The translations under genes were made by a program, and so were the position numbers. The notes beneath the pieces were generated by a model. The model saw only the letters and a list, made by a program, of their open reading frames with translations. It did not search any database and had not been told where the DNA came from. Below, piece after piece: positions 8,999 through 17,707 of a stretch of 64,000 nt of DNA. Within the stretch, counting starts at the first letter, position 1. Each line of letters starts with the position of its first letter. This DNA is from an uncultured Eubacteriales bacterium (GTDB lineage Bacteria > Bacillota > Clostridia > Christensenellales > UBA1242): NCBI GenBank assembly GCA_948607205.1, contig CAPERS010000002.1, positions 62,001-126,000 on the forward strand. The letters are read 5' to 3'.

Positions 8999-9397
8999 AT
9001 GCTCACAATCATTGCATTTTTGTTGACAATTTTGGGTTGTCTTAACTGGTTTTTGATAGGCGTGCTTCAATATGACTTTGTTGCAGGCATATTTGGATTT
9101 CAGGGAAGCATACTTTCAAGAATAATTTATGTTATCATTGGTGTTGCAAGTTTTTTTCTTGTGTTTAAGCTCATCAAAGGCAAAGGCACGTTGGCTGTTT
9201 TTTCAAGACGCAACAAAAAAGACATTGTCAAAAACATTGCAAAAGTCAAAGAAAAGAAATTTGGCAAAGCAACTGCTTCAAACGTTGAAGCGTCTAGCGA
9301 GCAATTCCCTCATGAAGAAGATGAAGAAGTCATAATCGAAGAAGAAGATTATGAAGAGCACGGAATTTTCAATGAGCACTTTGGCAACAGGCAATAA
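8999..9397 (+). CDS. DUF378-family membrane protein
   Basis: Two hydrophobic segments with the DUF378 (YuzA-like) pattern LGCLNWFLIGVLQYDFVAG are followed by a long charged tail rich in Glu in the last 40 residues, which the short family members lack. AAAGGAGG precedes the ATG. Function unknown for the family. It is probably cotranscribed with the 28-residue ORF downstream. Confidence 0.85.
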   Translation: MLTIIAFLLTILGCLNWFLIGVLQYDFVAGIFGFQGSILSRIIYVIIGVASFFLVFKLIKGKGTLAVFSRRNKKDIVKNIAKVKEKKFGKATASNVEASSEQFPHEEDEEVIIEEEDYEEHGIFNEHFGNRQ

Positions 9398-9428
9398 AAA
9401 TATTTATGCAGAAAAAAGGAAAAATGTT

Positions 9429-9515
9429 ATGCCTAAAAATTTATCAGTTTTCACACTTTTTATGATTCTTTTTGCTTTAATTTTGACCAACCTATTTTTT
9501 GCAAGAGGGTTTTGA
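9429..9515 (+). CDS. Possible 28-residue membrane peptide
   Basis: A short ORF with AAAGGA about 8 nt before the ATG. It consists of a polar MPKN start, a single hydrophobic helix and an ARGF end. It lies 31 nt after the DUF378 gene and just before element B. Such short single-helix peptides can be toxins or membrane-protein partners. The call rests only on the RBS and composition, so a chance ORF is possible. Confidence 0.4.
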   Translation: MPKNLSVFTLFMILFALILTNLFFARGF

Positions 9516-9524
9516 TAGGATTTA

Positions 9525-9662
9525 GCACTCGGGAAGCAAATCAAAAAAACTGGCAAGAATGCCAGTTTTTTTTGATTTAACCCTTTTCTCGCGCGTTTTC
9601 TCCGAAGGAGATAGTGCGCGAGAAAAGGGGTTGCATGACGGAGTCATGCGCTTCCCGAGTGC
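9525..9662. repeat. Multi-arm palindromic element B (four-way-junction fold)
   Basis: A perfect 13-bp outer stem GCACTCGGGAAGC (9525-9537) pairs with GCTTCCCGAGTGC (9650-9662). Three arms fill the inside with no unpaired base between them: 9538-9578 (about 18-bp stem), 9579-9632 (stem AACCCTTTTCTCGCGC with a further CTCCGAAGGAG hairpin in its tip) and 9633-9649 (GCATGAC arm). The stem core CTCGGGAAGC is shared with element A, while the arms differ. With the 28-residue ORF it accounts for the 9398-9713 gap. Confidence 0.88.
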
Positions 9663-9713
9663 AATCACCGCCTCCGACTTTTTTCTTTTGATTTATTCCA
9701 TTCCCCCGACACA

Positions 9714-10172
9714 TCACTTATGATACTTCGAACCCGAGTTTATCATAAAAGCCCTGTAAATTTGTTCAAGCAAAACAACTCTCGCCAAATTGTGAGGCAA
9801 TGTGATTTTTCCAAAAGACAGTTTGTTTTTGATTTTATCACGAACATCGTTTGAAACTCCATAAGACCCACCGATAACAAAAGTTATCTCACTTGAAACA
9901 AGAGTTTCATTTTTTATTTTCTCAGCAATTTCTTCGCTTGACAGTTCTTTCCCTTTTATATCAAGAAGAAAAGCACTTCTGCCAACATGATTTAAAATTT
10001 CCCTGCCCTCTTCCTCAACAATCCTTTGAGCATTGTCAAACTTATTCTGTTCGTCAAGTTCAACTATTTTCAAATTACAAAATTTTGACAGACGCTTCTT
10101 ATATTCCTCACAAGCCTTTCTCCAAAACTCTTCTTTCAAATTTCCTACGCAAACAATTTTAATATTTATCAT
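9714..10172 (-). CDS. rlmH: 23S rRNA pseudouridine-1915 N3-methyltransferase RlmH
   Basis: 152 residues from MINIKIVCVGN. The SPOUT-fold signatures are FVIGGSYGVS and a C-terminal IYRAFMINSGSKYHK, characteristic of RlmH. It methylates pseudouridine 1915 in helix 69 of 23S rRNA. The start at 10172 is chosen because that ATG overlaps the TGA of the upstream CPBP gene (ATGA); an in-frame codon 12 nt earlier is less likely. Confidence 0.95.
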   Translation of the reverse strand: MINIKIVCVGNLKEEFWRKACEEYKKRLSKFCNLKIVELDEQNKFDNAQRIVEEEGREILNHVGRSAFLLDIKGKELSSEEIAEKIKNETLVSSEITFVIGGSYGVSNDVRDKIKNKLSFGKITLPHNLARVVLLEQIYRAFMINSGSKYHK

Positions 10173-11299
10173 AAAGCACCCCAAACAAAAGTAAAGATTG
10201 TGACAGCAGACAAGAGAATAAATGTTGAAGTCAGCAAAATCTTTGAAAGAAGAGAAAGTCCATCTTTGGTCTTATCTTCATGAATTTCTTCATCAACTTC
10301 TGAAACAAAACCCAATTTTTTGTCAAGCATTAGTTCTTCTTCATTCACTTCAATTTCCTTTTTCTTGCCAGTAAGTTCAAACTGAGTTTGTTCAACTTCG
10401 TGAAGATATTCAAAATGAACAAGTTCCTTGACAACTTCATTTTGCAAACGTTTAAGTGCAAACATTCGATTGTCTTTATTGAGTTTTTTAACGAGATAGA
10501 TTATTGCCATAATAAGCAAAAAGACAGTTAGTAAGATTGCAAGCATTCCAAGGAAGATGTTTCCAGAAATCAATCCCATAAACCATGAATAAACTCTGCC
10601 GATTGGCAAGCCGTTCACATTGGAAAAAGACATATAAACATTGAGGAAATTGTTCATGAAATGAATTATCATGGCTGGATAAATTGAATCACAAATGATT
10701 GCCAAATAACCCACAAAGAAGCCTATTATTGTCGCGTAGAAAAATTGTTCGATGTTCATATGCAAAAGGCCAAAGAGGATTGAAGAAATTACAACTGCTT
10801 TAATTTTTCCCGAACTTGAAAGCCCTTTAAGAAGCATTCCTCTATGCGCTGTTTCTTCACAAAGTGCTGGCAAAAATGCAGTGAAAAAGGTGTTGACAAT
10901 AAGCATATAGAACGGATAAGAAGTCAAAGGTGTTGACGGCGTATATTTATAACCAAAGATTTGAATTATCACGCCAAAGAAAGTTGCAATGAAGATATTT
11001 AAAAGAAAAACACATGCGCCAATTCCGATTGAAATAAAGACTGATTTTGGTGAAATTTTCCTAAACCCATAAAAATTCGCAACGCTTTTGACTTTCTTTT
11101 TGACAAGGTTCGAAAAGATGAAAATTGAAAAACTCAAAAGTAGTCCTACTTGAACCACAATGTTAAAGATATAACTTGCCCAGTCGCCTAGAAAATTCAA
11201 ACACCCAAACGCAGAAAGCATGCGGATTGTCACAAAAACGAGAACAATTAAGAAATAAACAAAAATTGATGACGTTGTGACTTTGTTTTTAAAAGACAT
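10169..11299 (-). CDS. CPBP-family intramembrane glutamic protease (first copy)
   Basis: A 376-residue polytopic protein with the Abi/CPBP motifs EETAHRG (148-154), FGLLH (176-180) and HFMNN (213-217). Families of this type include Rce1-like prenyl-CAAX proteases and bacteriocin self-immunity proteins; the substrate here is unknown. A hydrophilic insertion rich in Glu precedes the last membrane helix, a feature the second copy lacks. It overlaps rlmH by 4 nt. Confidence 0.9.
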   Translation of the reverse strand: MSFKNKVTTSSIFVYFLIVLVFVTIRMLSAFGCLNFLGDWASYIFNIVVQVGLLLSFSIFIFSNLVKKKVKSVANFYGFRKISPKSVFISIGIGACVFLLNIFIATFFGVIIQIFGYKYTPSTPLTSYPFYMLIVNTFFTAFLPALCEETAHRGMLLKGLSSSGKIKAVVISSILFGLLHMNIEQFFYATIIGFFVGYLAIICDSIYPAMIIHFMNNFLNVYMSFSNVNGLPIGRVYSWFMGLISGNIFLGMLAILLTVFLLIMAIIYLVKKLNKDNRMFALKRLQNEVVKELVHFEYLHEVEQTQFELTGKKKEIEVNEEELMLDKKLGFVSEVDEEIHEDKTKDGLSLLSKILLTSTFILLSAVTIFTFVWGAL

Positions 11300-11333
11300 A
11301 TTTTTTCCTCTGTATATATAATATAGACTTATT

Positions 11334-12317
11334 TTAAATAAAATTCACAATTGTTGAGATTATCATCAAAATAACAGCCACAACCCATGAAATTATCAAA
11401 AATAAGGAAGGAACTTTAACCAATTCCTTTTTTTCGGTTTTTATTTCTTGACCCTTGTTCAGCCTTGAAAGAATAAACCTATCGACGAGGTAGAGTATAA
11501 CAAATGTCACTACGACAAGCAAGACTGAAATCAAAATTCCCCACCAAGAAGAAGGAAGATTCATGTCGAATGATAGTTTATTTTGAAGAAAATTCATAAA
11601 AATGACGGTGAAATTGCTCATAAAATGCACTATAATGGAAAGAAATAGCGAACCGCCTCGAACAACAATCCATCCGAGAATCAAGCCAAGAAGAAGTGGA
11701 TAGACAAATTGTTGAAGTGAGCCATGCATGAATGTGAACATAATGGCAGACAAAAGAATTGCAAGCCAGTCAGAAAAATTCTTGCGCAGACCTTGCAAGA
11801 TAACACCACGAAAAATTAACTCTTCAAAAAATGCAGGCAAAATAGCAAGCAGAAGAACATTAAGTGCCAGCCAACCAAAAGTATCATTAGGCAATTGTGT
11901 GTCGCCAAGTGTGAAGCCAATTTTATCAAGAAATTGGTCAACAAATCCAACAAAAAACTGCAAGCCAAAGATTGCAACAAGTGCAACAAATATGGCAACC
12001 AGCGCTTTCTTCCAACCTATTTTCAAATTCAAATTTATCGCACCATATGAAATTTTTGCAACCTTATTATAGGCAAGAAATATCGCACCAAATGTGATTG
12101 GCGTCAAGAAATATAACACGATTATATACCAAACTTGCTTGTCTATTTCTTCGCTTGGAATGCCCATTGCCATGCCTATCAACTGGCAAACAAGAAGAAT
12201 GCATAAACTCACAACGAAGGGCATCAAAAGAGAAAGTAAAAAAACTTTTCCACTGTCATTGTTATTATAAAAATTACGTTTAAAATTTATTTTTTCTTGA
12301 TTTAATTGTTTTTCCAT
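11334..12317 (-). CDS. CPBP-family intramembrane glutamic protease (second copy)
   Basis: 327 residues from MEKQLNQ. The motifs are FFEELIFRGVI, FTFMHGS and HFMSNF, with about eight membrane helices. It is a diverged paralogue directly upstream of the first CPBP gene (34-nt gap) and likely shares its transcript with rlmH. Start choice: the ATG at 12317 lies 6 nt after a perfect TATAAT, while the earlier in-frame TTG would lie upstream of that -10 box. The mRNA is therefore predicted leaderless. Confidence 0.88.
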   Translation of the reverse strand: MEKQLNQEKINFKRNFYNNNDSGKVFLLSLLMPFVVSLCILLVCQLIGMAMGIPSEEIDKQVWYIIVLYFLTPITFGAIFLAYNKVAKISYGAINLNLKIGWKKALVAIFVALVAIFGLQFFVGFVDQFLDKIGFTLGDTQLPNDTFGWLALNVLLLAILPAFFEELIFRGVILQGLRKNFSDWLAILLSAIMFTFMHGSLQQFVYPLLLGLILGWIVVRGGSLFLSIIVHFMSNFTVIFMNFLQNKLSFDMNLPSSWWGILISVLLVVVTFVILYLVDRFILSRLNKGQEIKTEKKELVKVPSLFLIISWVVAVILMIISTIVNFI

Positions 12318-12323
12318 GCTTTT

Positions 12324-12352
12324 ATTATAGTCAATTTCAAACAAATTGCCAA
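12324..12352 (-). promoter_or_regulatory. Promoter of second CPBP gene, predicted leaderless
   Basis: Minus strand: TTGGCA (12347-12352), 17-nt spacer, TATAAT (12324-12329), then 6 nt to the ATG. Confidence 0.65.
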
Positions 12353-12390
12353 ATAAAATTTAAAATTTAACAACTTTAAAGTTAAAATAC

Positions 12391-12419
12391 TGGACAAAAA
12401 TGAAATGTTTTATTAAAAT
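12391..12419 (+). promoter_or_regulatory. tadA promoter, predicted leaderless
   Basis: TGGACA (12391-12396), 17-nt spacer, TAAAAT (12414-12419), 6 nt, then the tadA ATG at 12426. It diverges from the CPBP promoter. The 12-bp palindrome AACTTTAAAGTT at about 12372-12383 lies between them. Confidence 0.6.
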
Positions 12420-12425
12420 TAAGTC

Positions 12426-12863
12426 ATGTCAAAATTTATGAATGAAGCAATAAAAGAAGCTAAAAAAGCCTATAACAAAAATGAAGTGCCAATCGGCGCT
12501 GTCATTGTTTTGGATGGAAAAATTATCGCGCGTGGTCAAAACAGTCGTGAAAAATCACAAAATGCAATCAAGCATGCTGAAATTATTGCAATTGAAAAAG
12601 CATGCAAAAAACTCAAATCTTGGCGACTGGAAAATGCAGAAATGTATGTGACTCTCGAGCCATGCCCTATGTGTGCTGGTGCGATTGCCAATGCAAGAAT
12701 AAGAAAAGTTGTTTACGCCTGCTCTGAAAAAACTTCCGAAGACCATTTATGCGAGAAAATTTTGCAAAGCAACAGGCTCAATCACAAAGTGGAAATGGAA
12801 GAAGAAAGAAATGATGAAGCATCCAACCTGCTCACAAGTTTTTTTAAAAATAAACGTTGTTAA
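12426..12863 (+). CDS. tadA: tRNA-specific adenosine deaminase TadA
   Basis: Zinc-dependent deaminase making inosine at the wobble position of tRNA-Arg(ACG). Catalytic HAE is at 50-52 and the zinc ligands PCPMC at 79-83. At 145 residues it is close to the usual 150-165. No Shine-Dalgarno is present, and the -10 box is 6 nt before the ATG. The gene is monocistronic. Confidence 0.93.
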   Translation: MSKFMNEAIKEAKKAYNKNEVPIGAVIVLDGKIIARGQNSREKSQNAIKHAEIIAIEKACKKLKSWRLENAEMYVTLEPCPMCAGAIANARIRKVVYACSEKTSEDHLCEKILQSNRLNHKVEMEEERNDEASNLLTSFFKNKRC

Positions 12864-12890
12864 AAAAACACCTTTCAAGGTGTTTTTTTG
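12862..12890. terminator. Bidirectional terminator between tadA and SHOCT-like gene
   Basis: ACACCTT/AAGGTGT stem flanked by A and T runs, serving both convergent genes. Confidence 0.85.
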
Positions 12891-13373
12891 TTAAAGCAGT
12901 TTCATAAGTTCTTCTTGATATTCAAGTTCAGTGATTTTGCCTTCCTCTTTAAGTTTGCGGAGCCTTTCAATCTCTTTTTCTTTATTTTTAACCGATTTCT
13001 CTTCTTCCACCACAATTGTTTTTTCTTCTTTATCTGGATTAACCCAAACAATGTCACTTAAAAAGAGTGTCACAATCAAAAGTATGCTTGAAACTGAGAA
13101 AAGGTTGAGAATCATTGCCAAAACGACTGCAGTCATATAGTAGCCATATCTTGAACGGAAAAATGCGCCATTTCGTGCAATGGAATAGATGAGAAGTCCG
13201 TTACAAATCAGATATGCCACAATCTGCAAAATGTCAAAGACCGCATAAAAAATTGCCACGCGCTCATTTTGAGGCAACATAAAGTATCTCACAACATAAA
13301 AAATTTCAAGTCCCACAGACAAGAAGTTCAAAACTATGGCTGTTATAATCAGTGCTTTTTTGGTATTATTCAT
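12891..13373 (-). CDS. Membrane protein with C-terminal SHOCT-like segment
   Basis: Four hydrophobic helices (residues about 8-110) are followed by a charged linker. The last 30 residues, of the form LRKLKEEGKITELEYQEE, match the short C-terminal SHOCT motif seen on many unrelated bacterial membrane proteins. AAAGGA precedes the ATG. Function unknown. Confidence 0.8.
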   Translation of the reverse strand: MNNTKKALIITAIVLNFLSVGLEIFYVVRYFMLPQNERVAIFYAVFDILQIVAYLICNGLLIYSIARNGAFFRSRYGYYMTAVVLAMILNLFSVSSILLIVTLFLSDIVWVNPDKEEKTIVVEEEKSVKNKEKEIERLRKLKEEGKITELEYQEELMKLL

Positions 13374-13486
13374 AAAAATCCTTTAATTAAATATATCATA
13401 ATTGAAAAAGCAAGTCAATTTATTTTGCTCTTTATAAAAAATATTATATACTAATTTTGAAGAATTTAAAACTAGGTGGTAAAAAA

Positions 13487-14275
13487 ATGAAAAATAAAAT
13501 ATCTCGAAATATAGTTATAACTGGTGCGTCAAGCGGAATTGGCAAAGCGCTTAAGGACGCATTTATCGCAAACGGAGATAAAGTTATTGGAATTTCATCA
13601 AGCGAAGACGACTATGTTTGCGATGTCACTGACAGAAAAAAAATGGAAGAAGTTTTTGCCGATATTGCCAAGAAATTTGATAAGATTGACATATTGGTTG
13701 CTTGCGCTGGGTTTGGGCTTTTGGGAGCAATCGAACTCACTCCATTTGAAAAAGTGCAAAAAGAATATGATGTCAATGTTATGGGGCTTATTTCCACCAT
13801 TCAGCTCGGCCTTCCCCTCATGCGCGATAATGGCAAAATAATCAATATAAGTTCTGTTTGCGCACTATATCCCCTGCCTTTCAGAGCATTCTATTGTTCA
13901 TCAAAGTCAGCAGTAAGCATGCTCTCAGATTGTCTGCGCATGGAACTTAGTCAAACTAAAATTCAGTCAACTGCAATTTGCCCTTGTGAAATTAAGACCA
14001 ACTTTTCAAAAAATCGTGACAAAAACTTTGAAACAAATGAGCGCTATGGAAAAGCGATTGAACTTTCTGCAAATGGAATTGCATCGCGAGAAAATAAACG
14101 CATGGATATAAATAAAGCATGCAAAATCATGGTAAATATAATCAACAAGAAAAAACTTCGTCCACAATATACAATGGGCAAAGGCTATAAATTTTTAAAC
14201 TTTATCACACGATTCACATCCAAATCACTTCTACTCAAATTTTCAACCAAAGTTTTCTATAAAAAAGAAAAGTAA
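13487..14275 (+). CDS. Short-chain dehydrogenase/reductase
   Basis: A classical SDR of 262 residues with TGASSGIG nucleotide-binding motif at 12-19, catalytic Y136 and K140 (YxxxK) and an upstream Ser pair (ISS). Substrate unknown. The ATG at 13487 is preferred over an upstream TTG because AGGTGG lies 7 nt before it. The gene stands alone. Confidence 0.9.
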   Translation: MKNKISRNIVITGASSGIGKALKDAFIANGDKVIGISSSEDDYVCDVTDRKKMEEVFADIAKKFDKIDILVACAGFGLLGAIELTPFEKVQKEYDVNVMGLISTIQLGLPLMRDNGKIINISSVCALYPLPFRAFYCSSKSAVSMLSDCLRMELSQTKIQSTAICPCEIKTNFSKNRDKNFETNERYGKAIELSANGIASRENKRMDINKACKIMVNIINKKKLRPQYTMGKGYKFLNFITRFTSKSLLLKFSTKVFYKKEK

Positions 14276-14293
14276 AAATGTCTTCTAAAACGT

Positions 14294-14328
14294 CAAAAAA
14301 AACATTGATCATGCCAATGTTTTTTTAT
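14294..14328. terminator. Bidirectional terminator after SDR gene
   Basis: AACATTG/CAATGTT stem with A-run on the left and seven T on the right, between two convergent genes. Confidence 0.75.
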
Positions 14329-14342
14329 TCAATAATATATTT

Positions 14343-17300
14343 CTAAACAAGTTCAAACCCAGCAAGACCAACTTCAAATACGTCGTTCTGCTGTGGCAAA
14401 TTTTGTGCAAATTCAAACAATGTTACTTGCATTGGAAGGCCGTTATTCATCTCTTTTTCATATCTGAAACCTTCATTAAAATCAGTTTCACTACCGTAGG
14501 CTTTTTGAGAAATGGTGTTTGCAAGACTCAAAGAAAGATAGCTTGCCACAATTGTTGGCTGTGAGCCAAGTCCATAAATTGAGTTGAAAGTTGTAGGCAA
14601 AATGTTAACTCGTGCAACAGATGAGCAATATTCCACAAGCATTCTAGTGCCAACATTGTTTCTGCCAACAATTCCACCATAATGAACATTGCTTGTGCTA
14701 AGATTTACAATACTATAATCTGCACTTGAAATGATTGAAAGATTGTCAGTCACCTCCCCAACAATTCCTCCAATTGATTGACTTGCGATTGTTGATTCCA
14801 AATTTCCATAATTAATGCAATTTTCAATAGTTCCTTTGCTAGTTGCGCCAGCAATTCCGCCTATTTGGCTATTTTCTTGCACTCCAATATCTTTGATTGT
14901 TCCATAATTTATACAACCAATAATTTTATCATTCTTTTCTTCGCCAAAAAACACGCCACAAATTCCACCCTTGGAAGTTCGACCGCTGATTTCTGCACGA
15001 TTTACACAATTTTCAATAATATTGCCTTCATATGCGTTACCAACAATTCCGCCAGCGTTCCAAACAGAATAAACATTTCCAGTAACTAAACAATTTCTTA
15101 CTGTCGTATTTTTCGCAAGACCAATAATTCCACCTGCACCATTGTTTGCGTTTATTGAAACATTGAGAAGAATTACATCTTGAATTATTGCATTTGAGGT
15201 TTTACTGAATAGACCAATATAATCATAAGTAGAATCATAATTGCCTACCACAACTTTATTTAATGTTTTTAAACTTGAAATTTTTTTATTGTTTCCTTCA
15301 AACTTGCCTTTAAAATATGTATTATTTTTTCCAATTGGCATCCAATATCTGCCTGCAAGGTCAATATTGTTTGCAAGACGGATTGTTTTGCCTTCAAAAT
15401 TTTCTCCTTCCCAGTTCATATATGCCACTTTTCCAAGTTCTTCTGCGGTTGAAATGAGATATGCTCCGCTGGCGTCGGTTGTAAGTTCGACATCTTTGCC
15501 GACTGCCGACCATGTCTCTAACCATACTGCATAAAGTGTGACATTTTCTGTGCCTGTTGTTAGGTTGGATACGCTTGCTCCGTCGCTAAATGTTATTTTT
15601 GATGCATCATATTCTGAAATCGGATTTTGTTTTGTTCTGCTCCAACCTAGGAATATATATCCGTTTCTTGTGAATGAGTTTGCTGTTAAATTTTTGTTAT
15701 AACCATATGTATGTTTTTGTGCAGACATTGTTCCAGTTCCACCGTTTGCGTCAAACACTATGTTGTATTCGTTTGCATCCCAGAGCGCAACGAGTGAGGC
15801 GTCACCAACACCGGTTGTGTAAGTTGTTGCTTGACTGCCATTTTCGCTGACATTTTTTCCTGTCGCATCATAAGTTCCAACATAGGCAACCTGCCACTTG
15901 ACAGGATTTTCAGAACTTCCGCTTGGACCTTCAATATAGAAAAAGCCAATAGTGTCAAAATTTCCGTCTGAGCCACACACCCACTTAAAAACATATGTCT
16001 TCCAAGTTCCTGTTCCAATGTTATTTGAAATCCAAGTGTCATGCGTATTATTGCCATGCGCATTATATGCAGGCATCAATTTATATCCTTCTGGAATTTT
16101 CGCATGGATAACTGAATAGAAAACTCCGTTTGCTTTTGACTGAAAACGGTTTGAAAAACCATAACCCCAACCGCAAGTGGCAAGGTTTGTTATTTCAAGA
16201 ACACGTTTTGAATCTGGCAAATTTAAATCAGAAGGTTTCGAAATTAAATTAAACACAACATTTCCATTACCCGAATTGTCATAAATTTCTATATTGTTAT
16301 CTGACCAATCAAAGAAACCGTCTGTGGTTTTGTCATGTGTTTGACCAAAGGTTGAGAAAGTTCCATTTCCATTTTTTGCAACCCAGCCTTTGAAGGTATA
16401 ACCCGGACGTGTTGGAACGCCTAGTTGAATGTTTGTTCCTTTATCTTGCGTTATTGAGGTTGCCCCCGAATAAGTTCCACCATTTGCATTCACCGTCACT
16501 TTTGACTGAGAAACGAAATACAGATTTACAGTAACACTTTGTGCTGGCACATTAAATTTAATACTGTCTTGATTTGAATTGCTATTTTCTGATGTTGTGA
16601 CAGAATAATGCGAATATCGAACACTGCTTGAATATCTAATATTCCACACATCGATAGTTTCACCATATCCCACTTGCTGATAAAAATCAGCTACGTTACT
16701 TTTATCAGTCGAAGAGCCAATATTGACATTAAATTGTAGTCCTGAAAGAGAATTATCAGATTGATTGACTCCGTCAACATAATGATTTACATCAACATAA
16801 TAGTTGTTTCTTGTCCAACGTGCTGTGATGGTTTCATTGCTTGCTGAGGTTTTATATGTTGAACTATAAATTCTAGTTCCACTTGAATTATACCAGCCAG
16901 CAAATGTGTAACCTTCTCTTGTTGGTGTTGGGCAATCGTAGTAATTTCCATAAGTCGTGCTATATGTTGACGAACTACTGCTCCCAATTTTTCCGCCATT
17001 GGCATCATATGTCACATTAAATTTTCTTGGCGCAAGAATAATGACATTATAATAGTTTTTTGTTTCGTTTCCACTAAACTTCAATGTGTGGGTCATGTTC
17101 TTTGCAGCCGATTGTGATGAATCTGTTTTCCAAAAACTTGAAACTTGACTTGCAGTAACATTCCCAATATCAGTTGACGTTAAAGGATTAATTAAACAAT
17201 ATGAAAGATATGCTTCAAAACCAGCATTTTTACTTGAAATTGAATAATTTACATCATAGTAAGAATGTTTATCGCCACCAATAAAAGTCAATTTCATGTA

Positions 17301-17675
17301 AACATTACCTTTTATCCAATTTGTTCCATTCCCAGATGCTGACGTTCCCGTGCAACCACCAGCACCAGTGAAATTGGTAAATGTTATGCTCGTGTTTGCA
17401 AGGCTTGTTGAGGTATAGCCATCTTCGCTTACATATTTGCCAATGTTATAATCAACATTTTTAAGTTGAAAGGTGTCCGTAGATTTTACTACTGGACTTT
17501 TCAAACAAACCAATGCAAGACTATAATTATACGTCACATTAGAATAAGCGTCTGCTGTTTGGTCTTTGTTTGAATTATTTTTTATTGAATCAGAAAAAGT
17601 AAAAAACATGCCTGCTGAAAAGCATACCGCAAAGACAAAAGAAACTGTTAACAAAATCTTATGAATTCTTTTCAT
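14343..17675 (-). CDS. Large secreted InlB-repeat (Listeria-Bacteroides repeat) surface protein
   Basis: 1110 residues with an N-terminal signal segment (about 7-30). At least three InlB B-type repeats have the pattern YDANGG...PTREGYTFAGWY near residues 225-290, 395-440 and 642-720. A GLUG-like repeat region follows from about 800, of the kind IGGIVGN...IENCVNRAEI, suggesting a beta-helix. No LPXTG signal is visible; the end NNGLPMQV...GLAGFELV is shared with the paralogue at the right edge. AAGGAT precedes the ATG. The promoter spacer contains a G10 tract, so expression may vary by slippage. Likely a host- or matrix-interacting protein (inference). Confidence 0.9.
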   Translation of the reverse strand: MKRIHKILLTVSFVFAVCFSAGMFFTFSDSIKNNSNKDQTADAYSNVTYNYSLALVCLKSPVVKSTDTFQLKNVDYNIGKYVSEDGYTSTSLANTSITFTNFTGAGGCTGTSASGNGTNWIKGNVYMKLTFIGGDKHSYYDVNYSISSKNAGFEAYLSYCLINPLTSTDIGNVTASQVSSFWKTDSSQSAAKNMTHTLKFSGNETKNYYNVIILAPRKFNVTYDANGGKIGSSSSSTYSTTYGNYYDCPTPTREGYTFAGWYNSSGTRIYSSTYKTSASNETITARWTRNNYYVDVNHYVDGVNQSDNSLSGLQFNVNIGSSTDKSNVADFYQQVGYGETIDVWNIRYSSSVRYSHYSVTTSENSNSNQDSIKFNVPAQSVTVNLYFVSQSKVTVNANGGTYSGATSITQDKGTNIQLGVPTRPGYTFKGWVAKNGNGTFSTFGQTHDKTTDGFFDWSDNNIEIYDNSGNGNVVFNLISKPSDLNLPDSKRVLEITNLATCGWGYGFSNRFQSKANGVFYSVIHAKIPEGYKLMPAYNAHGNNTHDTWISNNIGTGTWKTYVFKWVCGSDGNFDTIGFFYIEGPSGSSENPVKWQVAYVGTYDATGKNVSENGSQATTYTTGVGDASLVALWDANEYNIVFDANGGTGTMSAQKHTYGYNKNLTANSFTRNGYIFLGWSRTKQNPISEYDASKITFSDGASVSNLTTGTENVTLYAVWLETWSAVGKDVELTTDASGAYLISTAEELGKVAYMNWEGENFEGKTIRLANNIDLAGRYWMPIGKNNTYFKGKFEGNNKKISSLKTLNKVVVGNYDSTYDYIGLFSKTSNAIIQDVILLNVSINANNGAGGIIGLAKNTTVRNCLVTGNVYSVWNAGGIVGNAYEGNIIENCVNRAEISGRTSKGGICGVFFGEEKNDKIIGCINYGTIKDIGVQENSQIGGIAGATSKGTIENCINYGNLESTIASQSIGGIVGEVTDNLSIISSADYSIVNLSTSNVHYGGIVGRNNVGTRMLVEYCSSVARVNILPTTFNSIYGLGSQPTIVASYLSLSLANTISQKAYGSETDFNEGFRYEKEMNNGLPMQVTLFEFAQNLPQQNDVFEVGLAGFELV
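15622..15721. repeat. 100-nt exact repeat shared by the two InlB-repeat genes (copy 1)
   Basis: Identical over 100 nt to 62896-62995, inside the coding frame that gives FTRNGYIFLGWSRTKQNP. Sequence on both sides diverges. Confidence 0.9.
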
Positions 17676-17707
17676 ACTTTATCCTTTTTATATATTTTAT
17701 TTAAATA

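Noticed and set aside
9522..9664. CIRCE-like TTAGCACTC...GAGTGCAAT around element B
   Set aside because: CIRCE needs a 9-nt spacer; here the halves are 125 nt apart and are simply the outer stem of the element. No heat-shock gene adjoins.
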